Below are positions 1 through 3,923 of a stretch of 5,369 nt of DNA, in pieces; the stretch's first letter is position 1, and each line of letters opens with the position of its first letter. A program made the position numbers and the translations under genes. The notes below the pieces were generated by a model, which was not told the origin of the DNA, did no database searches, and saw only the letters and a program-made list of their open reading frames with translations. This DNA is from Enteractinococcus sp. (lineage in GTDB: Bacteria; Actinomycetota; Actinomycetes; Actinomycetales; Micrococcaceae), in assembly GCA_029267455.1 (NCBI GenBank), contig JAJUIX010000113.1, forward strand, positions 1 through 5,369. Direction: 5' to 3'.

Positions 1-417
1 CACCAACGTATCGGCATTGGCGACCACGACGCGTTCGTAGGCGTCTTTGTCATCGGCTGAGCGGCGTAGGACGGTCTCGCGGGGCTGGAGGCGTACTATG
101 CGGGCCAGGGTGCCCTCTTTTCCTGAGGTGTCGCCGACGACATCGACCAAATCACCGGGAACAATTGCGGTGTTGCGCATCTCACGCGCCCGCATCGCCG
201 TGATGTACCGCGCCTTGGTGCCGGATGATTTCTTGGTCTTGCGGTCGGGCGCCAGGTAGACCGTATACCGGCCACGGTCGACGGTGGTCACGCGCCCGGT
301 GATCGCATCTTCGTGGGCCGGCCGATCCTTGGTCCGGGGCCGTGTGCCGCGTTTCGACGGCCGCTTGGGGACGGAAGATTCGTCATAGCGGGTGTAATCG
401 ATGCGGTACCGGCTCAT
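1..417 (-). CDS. rsgA: Ribosome small subunit-dependent GTPase A (RsgA), N-terminal part, cut by window edge
   Basis: RsgA is a circularly permuted GTPase that helps late maturation of the 30S subunit in the cytoplasm. The window holds only its first 139 codons, and the frame stays open to base 1. Visible parts are a basic, disordered-looking N-terminus (residues 1-36, many K/R), then an OB-fold-like stretch (about 38-118) with TGRVTTVDRGRYTVYL, the VPGDLVDV strand, and ARIVRLQPRETVLRR. The fragment ends in VVVANADTLV (130-139), the family's typical entry into the GTPase domain. The G motifs themselves lie outside the window. The ATG at 417 overlaps the aroA stop as ATGA and has no good Shine-Dalgarno of its own, so translation is probably coupled to aroA. 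The aroA-rsgA pairing is common in actinobacteria, as I recall. Identification rests on the OB-fold and NAD(T/Q)LV signature; it is firm as a family call. Confidence 0.9.
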   Translation of the reverse strand, partial: MSRYRIDYTRYDESSVPKRPSKRGTRPRTKDRPAHEDAITGRVTTVDRGRYTVYLAPDRKTKKSSGTKARYITAMRAREMRNTAIVPGDLVDVVGDTSGKEGTLARIVRLQPRETVLRRSADDKDAYERVVVANADTLV

Positions 418-1787
418 GCGCGGAGCTGCCGTTCTCCGGCGGCGAGTTTCGTCCAGGCGACCGGAAAGTCGGGCATCGTTTTGGCGGTGGTGGCCACATC
501 ATTGACGACGGTGCCGTCGACCGCCAGTCCGATGATGGCTCCGAACGTGGCCATCCGGTGATCCGCGTAGGAGTCTATGGCGGCCGGATGCAGTCGGTAA
601 TTGCCCGCGAAGGTGAGATAATCTTCGCCTTCTTCAATGGTGGCGCCGAGTTTTTTGGCTTCGGCGGTCAGGGCAGTGAGCCGGTCGGTCTCGTGGCCGC
701 GGAGGTGGCCGATCTTGGTGAGGCGGGTTTCACCGTCGGCCAGGAGCGCGAGCGCAGCGGTGGTGGGGGTCAACTCAGCCAGATCAGCGATCTCGCCGCC
801 GCCGGTGACCACGGGTGTGTCCTCTGCATCGCGCACGCCGGTGACCGTGAGGTTCCCGTAGTTCGTACCCGCTACAGGTTCGAAAGCGACGTTGGCCCCA
901 AATTTTGGCAGAATGTCTCGCCACCGGTCACCGATCTGGGTGGTTTCAACCGGCCAATAGGGGACCGTCACACTCCCGCCGGTGACCACGGCGGCCGCCA
1001 AATACGGCCCCGCATTCGACAAATCCGGTTCGATTGCCGTGTCTTCAGCGGTAATCGGGCCGGCCGCCACGACCCAGCGGTTTGGTTCGGGCTGGTGGAC
1101 GGAAACTCCGGCTTCCTGCAGCACCTTGATGGTCATATTGATGTGCTCTGGGCTGGGCGTGTGAGCACCGGTGTGGCGGATGTCCAGGCCGTTGGTAAAC
1201 GTTGCTCCGACCAGTAATAACGCAGAAACGAACTGTGAAGAATCCCCCGAATCAATGCTGACCACACCACCGGTGGGCGCGCCCTGACCGTGGACGGTCA
1301 ATGGCAGTCGCGTCACCGGGTCCTGTCCTTCGGCCGTGATCCGCACCCCGGCTTGCACCAGCCCGTCAATGACCGGGCCCATTGGGCGGGCATAAGACTG
1401 TTCATCGCCATCGACGACGACGGTGGCGTTGGTGCCGGCCGCGACGCCAGGTATGAAGCGCATGACGGTGCCGGCAAGGCCGGCGTCGATCGTGATAGTC
1501 CCGGTCGTGGAGGCCAGATCGATAGGGGTCACGTCCAGGACGGTGGGATCATTGTTCACGGGTGTGAAGGTCGCACCCAAGGCGGTGAGGGCATCGAGCA
1601 TTAATTGCGTATCGCGTGAAATGAGGACGCCGCTGAGACGTGAAGGTTGCTGGGATAGAGCTGCGAGCACAAGGTGTCGGTTCGATAATGACTTAGAGCC
1701 GGGTAATGCCACGGTGGCGGCAACCGGGGTGTTGGCGAAGGGCGCAGGCCACGCTTCACCGGGGGCAGGAGTCATTGGGACCAACAC
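414..1787 (-). CDS. aroA: 3-phosphoshikimate 1-carboxyvinyltransferase (EPSP synthase)
   Basis: AroA transfers the enolpyruvyl group of PEP to shikimate-3-phosphate, the sixth step of the shikimate pathway, in the cytoplasm. About 457 residues is normal length. Family motifs appear in order: LPGSKSLSNR (28-37, K32/S33/R37 for PEP and S3P), LAGTVMRF (104-111), SSQF (183-186), EPDLSNAGPYLAAA with D255 at the catalytic-Asp position, HETDRL (365-370), DHRMA (409-413) and AKTMPDFP (435-442). F111 sits where E. coli AroA has Pro101; actinobacterial enzymes often look like this, from memory. The start is uncertain. GTG 1787 gives the longest form, but its AAAGAGG Shine-Dalgarno is only 3 nt away; TTG 1784 has better spacing (6 nt), and ATG 1775 is the first ATG but lies 15 nt from it. 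All three leave the catalytic core intact. The stop overlaps the rsgA ATG, so the two genes form one operon. Confidence 0.96.
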   Translation of the reverse strand: MLVPMTPAPGEAWPAPFANTPVAATVALPGSKSLSNRHLVLAALSQQPSRLSGVLISRDTQLMLDALTALGATFTPVNNDPTVLDVTPIDLASTTGTITIDAGLAGTVMRFIPGVAAGTNATVVVDGDEQSYARPMGPVIDGLVQAGVRITAEGQDPVTRLPLTVHGQGAPTGGVVSIDSGDSSQFVSALLLVGATFTNGLDIRHTGAHTPSPEHINMTIKVLQEAGVSVHQPEPNRWVVAAGPITAEDTAIEPDLSNAGPYLAAAVVTGGSVTVPYWPVETTQIGDRWRDILPKFGANVAFEPVAGTNYGNLTVTGVRDAEDTPVVTGGGEIADLAELTPTTAALALLADGETRLTKIGHLRGHETDRLTALTAEAKKLGATIEEGEDYLTFAGNYRLHPAAIDSYADHRMATFGAIIGLAVDGTVVNDVATTAKTMPDFPVAWTKLAAGERQLRA

Positions 1788-1953
1788 AGACCTCTTTCAT
1801 ACCTGTCGGGCTAGCAGTTAACTCCTTCCAAGATACCTTGTTCTCGCTGTGAGCGTGGCAGTTCCGCGGGTGTTCTCGGGAATATTTAGCCGTGGTCTGT
1901 CGCTGTAGTTGCTAGATGAACACATGTAGTCGCAAAACCAAGGAGGCCGTCGT
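1788..1953. promoter_or_regulatory. Divergent aroA / sigR intergenic control region
   Basis: This stretch separates the leftward aroA-rsgA operon from the rightward sigR-rsrA operon, so it must carry promoters for both unless transcription comes from far away. On the plus strand I can support a SigR-like promoter (1878-1904) and a strong Shine-Dalgarno AGGAGG (1941-1946), 7 nt before the sigR ATG. On the minus strand the only clear element is AAAGAGG (1791-1797), just upstream of aroA. A TATCTT (1835 down to 1830) could be an aroA -10 box but has no recognisable -35 at 16-18 nt, so no aroA promoter is called. Confidence 0.6.
1878..1904 (+). promoter_or_regulatory. Candidate SigR/SigH-type autoregulatory promoter
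   Basis: A -35-like GGGAATA (1878-1884) is followed 16 nt later by CGCT (1901-1904). Written in the Streptomyces form this is GGAAT-N18-GCT, against the recalled SigR consensus GGAAT-N18/19-GTT and the mycobacterial SigH consensus gGGAAYA-N16/17-cGTT. The -35 and spacing match exactly, and the -10 has one mismatch (T to C). The position, about 50 nt upstream of the sigR ATG, fits the known positive autoregulation of this sigma family. The -10 mismatch and the lack of a second site keep this a moderate call. Confidence 0.42.
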
Positions 1954-1957
1954 ATGA
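1916..1957 (+). CDS. Possible 13-codon leader mini-ORF overlapping the sigR start
   Basis: An ATG at 1916 opens a 13-codon frame ([13 protein letters not shown]) whose TGA at 1955-1957 overlaps the sigR ATG as ATGA. It spans the sigR Shine-Dalgarno. It has no Shine-Dalgarno of its own, but if transcription starts from the proposed SigR-type promoter the ATG would lie within a few bases of the 5' end, where actinobacteria often translate leaderless. Its translation could couple to sigR. A frame this short can easily arise by chance, so it is recorded as a possibility only. Confidence 0.2.
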   Translation: MNTCSRKTKEAVV

Positions 1958-2706
1958 GCATATTAACCATCGATGCTCCGACAGAAACATCACACGCGGG
2001 TGTTTTGGGACTAGACTTAGCTGGGATGACTCATTTGCCTTCTGACATTCCAGCAGCCGACGATGGCTCTCGTATCGATCCGAAAGCTGAAACAGCATCG
2101 CAACGCCGTCAACGTTTTGAACGTGACGCGATGCAATACCTGGATCAGCTGTATTCGGGCGCGCTCCGCATGACCCGTAACCCGGAAGATGCGGAAGATC
2201 TGGTACAGGAAGCCTACGCTCGGGCGTATTCGTCGTTCCACCAATACAAGCCCGGCACGAACCTGCGGGCTTGGTTGTTTCGGATTTTGACGAATACCTA
2301 TATCAACCTGTATCGGAAACGCCAGCGTCGCCCGCAAGAAACTGACGGCGACGGGGTAGAAGATTGGCAGATGGCCCGAGTTGCTGACCAGCCCCCGACG
2401 GGGTTGCGCTCGGCAGAAACTGAGGCATTAGATCATCTGCCAGATAGTGATGTCAAAGAGGCGTTGGCGGAAATCTCAGAGGATTTTCGGATTCCGGTGT
2501 ACCTGGCTGACGTTGAAGGGTTCGCGTATAAAGAGATCGCGGAAATCTTGGATGTCCCCATTGGTACGGTGATGTCTCGACTGCATCGTGGGCGTCGTAG
2601 TTTGCGCGAATTGCTGACCGATTATGCTGCAGAACGCGGTATACAAGGCGCAATCGATTTGCAAAAAGAACAACAAGCAGACGCATCGGAGGAGGCCCAA
2701 AAATGA
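1954..2706 (+). CDS. sigR: ECF RNA polymerase sigma factor SigR/SigH (thiol-oxidative stress)
   Basis: This sigma factor directs RNA polymerase to thiol-stress genes (thioredoxin, mycothiol and protease functions in known actinobacteria) once its anti-sigma factor is oxidised. The protein has 250 residues. Region 2 spans about 53-127, with [34 protein letters not shown] and [16 protein letters not shown]. Region 4 spans about 166-222, with [22 protein letters not shown] and the recognition helix [15 protein letters not shown]. The central [21 protein letters not shown] is nearly the same as the Streptomyces SigR sequence I recall. The start is well supported: AGGAGG lies 7 nt upstream, and an in-frame TAG at 1927-1929 excludes a longer form. 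A poorly conserved N-terminal extension of about 50 residues precedes region 2. The last codons overlap rsrA (ATGA). Assignment to the SigR/SigH group is strong; SigE-type ECF factors are less likely. Confidence 0.95.
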   Translation: MSILTIDAPTETSHAGVLGLDLAGMTHLPSDIPAADDGSRIDPKAETASQRRQRFERDAMQYLDQLYSGALRMTRNPEDAEDLVQEAYARAYSSFHQYKPGTNLRAWLFRILTNTYINLYRKRQRRPQETDGDGVEDWQMARVADQPPTGLRSAETEALDHLPDSDVKEALAEISEDFRIPVYLADVEGFAYKEIAEILDVPIGTVMSRLHRGRRSLRELLTDYAAERGIQGAIDLQKEQQADASEEAQK

Positions 2707-2996
2707 CATACGAAACACAGCACGTGCGGACCGAGTCCGACGATTGCGGCGAAAACGGTGGGTGCACCGAGACCCGGATGACCAGCATCTATCAGTACTT
2801 GGATGGCGCGCTAGAAGCCGATGATCTAGCCGAGGTCAAAGCTCACATCGATAATTGCCCCGAGTGCCAGTCCGAGCGTGACCTGGAACTGATCATTCGC
2901 GATGTCGTGAAGCGCTCGTGTGAAGAGAAGGCCCCTCAGAGTTTAAAAACCAAGATCCTCACGCGTATCAAGCAGCTGAAAGTTTCCGAGGGCTAA
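2703..2996 (+). CDS. rsrA: Zinc-binding redox-sensing anti-sigma factor RsrA/RshA
   Basis: RsrA-type proteins hold SigR inactive in the reduced, zinc-bound state and release it when disulfides form under diamide-like stress. This copy has 97 residues. It carries the ZAS signature H48-x3-C52-x2-C55 (AHIDNCPEC) with upstream cysteines C15 and C21 and a later C73 (KRSCEEKAP). C21, just before the TSIYQYLDG helix, is the likely equivalent of the zinc/disulfide cysteine C11 of Streptomyces RsrA. There is no signal peptide or membrane segment, as expected for a cytoplasmic sensor. The start is set by GGAGGAGG (2688-2695) 7 nt upstream and by the ATGA overlap with sigR, which implies coupled, near-stoichiometric synthesis. 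The internal M26 would lose C21 and is unlikely. The gene closes the operon ahead of a hairpin terminator. Confidence 0.93.
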   Translation: MTYETQHVRTESDDCGENGGCTETRMTSIYQYLDGALEADDLAEVKAHIDNCPECQSERDLELIIRDVVKRSCEEKAPQSLKTKILTRIKQLKVSEG

Positions 2997-3009
2997 CAGC
3001 CCTTAAGCC

Positions 3010-3043
3010 AAAAAGTCTGAACCGCGTATGGTTCAGACTTTTT
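3010..3043. terminator. Bidirectional intrinsic terminator between rsrA and bL37 gene
   Basis: A perfect 14-bp inverted repeat has arms AAAAAGTCTGAACC (3010-3023) and GGTTCAGACTTTTT (3030-3043) around a 6-nt loop (GCGTAT). A T5 run on the right arm serves the plus-strand sigR-rsrA transcript, which stopped coding 13 nt earlier, and the A5 run serves the opposing minus-strand transcript. It sits midway in the convergent 61-bp gap, so it probably ends both. Confidence 0.9.
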
Positions 3044-3057
3044 GTGTTGAAGATCGT

Positions 3058-3132
3058 TTAGGCGTTTGGACGCTTGCCAGAGTTGGCACGGTTCTTGCGA
3101 CGATCCTTGCGTTTGCGACCACGTTTACTCAT
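3058..3132 (-). CDS. Small ribosomal protein bL37 (24 aa)
   Basis: A 24-residue, strongly basic peptide (MSKRGRKRKDRRKNRANSGK then RPNA) made mostly of K and R. It matches what I recall of bL37, the actinobacterial large-subunit protein found in the Mycobacterium smegmatis ribosome structure, including the KRGRK start and the GKRPN end. It would pack against 23S rRNA. The start is clear: AAAGGAG (3147 down to 3141) lies 8 nt before ATG 3132, with TAA at 3060-3058. It sits convergent to rsrA, shares its terminator, and has its own candidate promoter. The same neighbourhood next to the SigR/RsrA pair is, from memory, common in actinobacteria. The gene is below usual ORF length cut-offs and easy to miss. 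The alternative short basic ribosomal protein bS22 has a different sequence. Confidence 0.88.
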   Translation of the reverse strand: MSKRGRKRKDRRKNRANSGKRPNA

Positions 3133-3165
3133 CGTGATGGCTCCTTTCATTGAGTGCTGCAGGCT

Positions 3166-3174
3166 AGTGTATCA
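3166..3174 (-). promoter_or_regulatory. Candidate extended -10 promoter for the bL37 gene
   Basis: On the minus strand TGATACACT (3174 down to 3166) reads as an extended -10: TG, one base, then TACACT, which matches the three most conserved bases of TATAAT (first T, second A, last T). The predicted start is near 3159, giving a leader of about 27 nt that includes the AAAGGAG. The -35 region 17 nt upstream (ATCACC) is poor, which an extended -10 tolerates. It lies in the 50-bp gap after the SGNH-like gene, where no terminator is visible, so read-through from that gene is also possible. Confidence 0.45.
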
Positions 3175-3182
3175 CTGCTGGT

Positions 3183-3794
3183 TTAACCGGTGATGCGCGG
3201 GTCGGCGATCCCTAACCACTCGAACCAGCCCCGATTGAGTACCAGCCAGGCGATCAGCCCATAGGCGGCTTGCCCGGGTAGTCCGTCGTTGATCATGACG
3301 TCTTCATTGAAGTTCTGGTGATTCACCAAATCGGTAAAGGCATCGATGTAGGTTACTCCGCGGCGTTCTGCCACGTCCTGGTACGCAGTATTGAGTTGGG
3401 CCAGGTGCTGGTTGAACTCTTGATCCTGTGCGGGCGTGGGGCCGACGACGAAGGTAGCGATATTGTGCTGTGCGGCCCGATCCAACGTATTGGCTAAGTG
3501 CAGGCGAGCCCGAGCCGATGAACTCGCCATACTGACTGGATCTTGTGGCACGGCAATGACCATCCGGTTTTCTGTCTCGTTGGTGGCCAACCTAGGAATG
3601 ACTTCGCGCTCCCAGCGGTGGGAGAGCTGCTCGGTGGTTTCGTTGGGAAACACCAGGGGATAAGACTCGATGACGAGGTCTGGGGCATGAGTTTTTGCCA
3701 GGACACGTCCGAGCCATCCGAGACTTCGTGCATCGCCCACTCCCGTGAGGGTTTGGGCGCCGACGGAGAATAACCGGATGTTTCGTGTGTGCAC
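3183..3794 (-). CDS. SGNH/GDSL-hydrolase-like protein with degenerate active site
   Basis: The 203-residue protein resembles the SGNH/GDSL esterase fold. Block I reads VGAQTLTGVGD (11-21) plus LGWLGRVLA, where active members have GDSLTxGxGD. An FVVGPTPA strand (115-122), YIDAFTDL (149-156) and a last block DGLPGQAAYGLIAW (170-183) follow. The catalytic residues look lost: Ser of GDS is Gln14, the Gly/Asn block is IAVPQDP (80-86), and the DxxH histidine is replaced in DGLPGQ. No signal peptide is seen. GTG 3794 was chosen because AAAGAGG lies 8 nt upstream; the longer GTG 3812 has no such site. The gene stands alone between the kgd terminator and the bL37 gene. It may be a binding or structural paralogue rather than a hydrolase; the substrate is unknown. 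The reading frame is intact, so it is not called a pseudogene. Confidence 0.75.
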   Translation of the reverse strand: MHTRNIRLFSVGAQTLTGVGDARSLGWLGRVLAKTHAPDLVIESYPLVFPNETTEQLSHRWEREVIPRLATNETENRMVIAVPQDPVSMASSSARARLHLANTLDRAAQHNIATFVVGPTPAQDQEFNQHLAQLNTAYQDVAERRGVTYIDAFTDLVNHQNFNEDVMINDGLPGQAAYGLIAWLVLNRGWFEWLGIADPRITG

Positions 3795-3802
3795 GTATTT
3801 CG

Positions 3803-3809
3803 CCTCTTT
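3803..3809 (-). promoter_or_regulatory. Shine-Dalgarno that sets the SGNH-like start
   Basis: AAAGAGG on the minus strand ends 8 nt before GTG 3794, which is ideal spacing. The frame itself extends to a GTG at 3812, but that codon lies just upstream of this site and nothing like a ribosome binding site precedes it, so the shorter 203-residue protein is preferred. Confidence 0.6.
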
Positions 3810-3861
3810 CACTAGCCGTTATTGGTTCTACTGTAGCGGTCGAGGACCGAAATCGGTGGTT

Positions 3862-3905
3862 AAACGCCTGTTGCGGCCCCATGTCGTGGGCCGCAACAGG
3901 CGTTT
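3862..3905. terminator. Hairpin terminator downstream of kgd
   Basis: A perfect 18-bp inverted repeat has arms AAACGCCTGTTGCGGCCC (3862-3879) and its exact complement (3888-3905) around an 8-nt loop (CATGTCGT). It begins 18 nt beyond the kgd stop on the minus strand. The stem is very GC-rich, but only TTT follows before AACC, so it is a strong hairpin with a weak U-tract, a common form in actinobacteria. It insulates kgd from the SGNH-like gene, whose own promoter would lie between 3813 and 3861. Confidence 0.8.
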
Positions 3906-3923
3906 GGTGGCGTAGTCGAAGAA

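Noticed and set aside
342..1217. Long plus-strand open frame (291 codons) across aroA
   Set aside because: It lies wholly opposite aroA, has no ribosome binding site, and its product is Gly/Arg/Asp-rich low-complexity sequence typical of a complementary-strand shadow of a GC-rich gene.
1290..1821. Two overlapping plus-strand frames opposite the aroA N-terminus
   Set aside because: Both are antisense shadows of aroA with no recognisable domain or start signal.
1861..1878. Repeated GTTC(C/T) sequence near 1861 and 1872 as a LexA-like box
   Set aside because: The two copies are in direct orientation, not the GAAC-N4-GTTC palindrome of actinobacterial SOS boxes.
1879..1910. GGAAT paired with the GTT at 1908-1910 as the sigR promoter
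   Set aside because: The spacer would be 24 nt, far from the 18-19 nt of SigR promoters; the GCT at 1902-1904 fits the spacing better despite one mismatch.
3795..3812. Longer SGNH-like start at GTG 3812
   Set aside because: The AAAGAGG lies just after this codon and 8 nt before GTG 3794, so the shorter start is favoured.
3592..3882. Other minus-strand and plus-strand frames of 75-96 codons in the SGNH-like region
   Set aside because: They overlap the SGNH-like gene in other frames, run across the hairpin region, and show no family motif.
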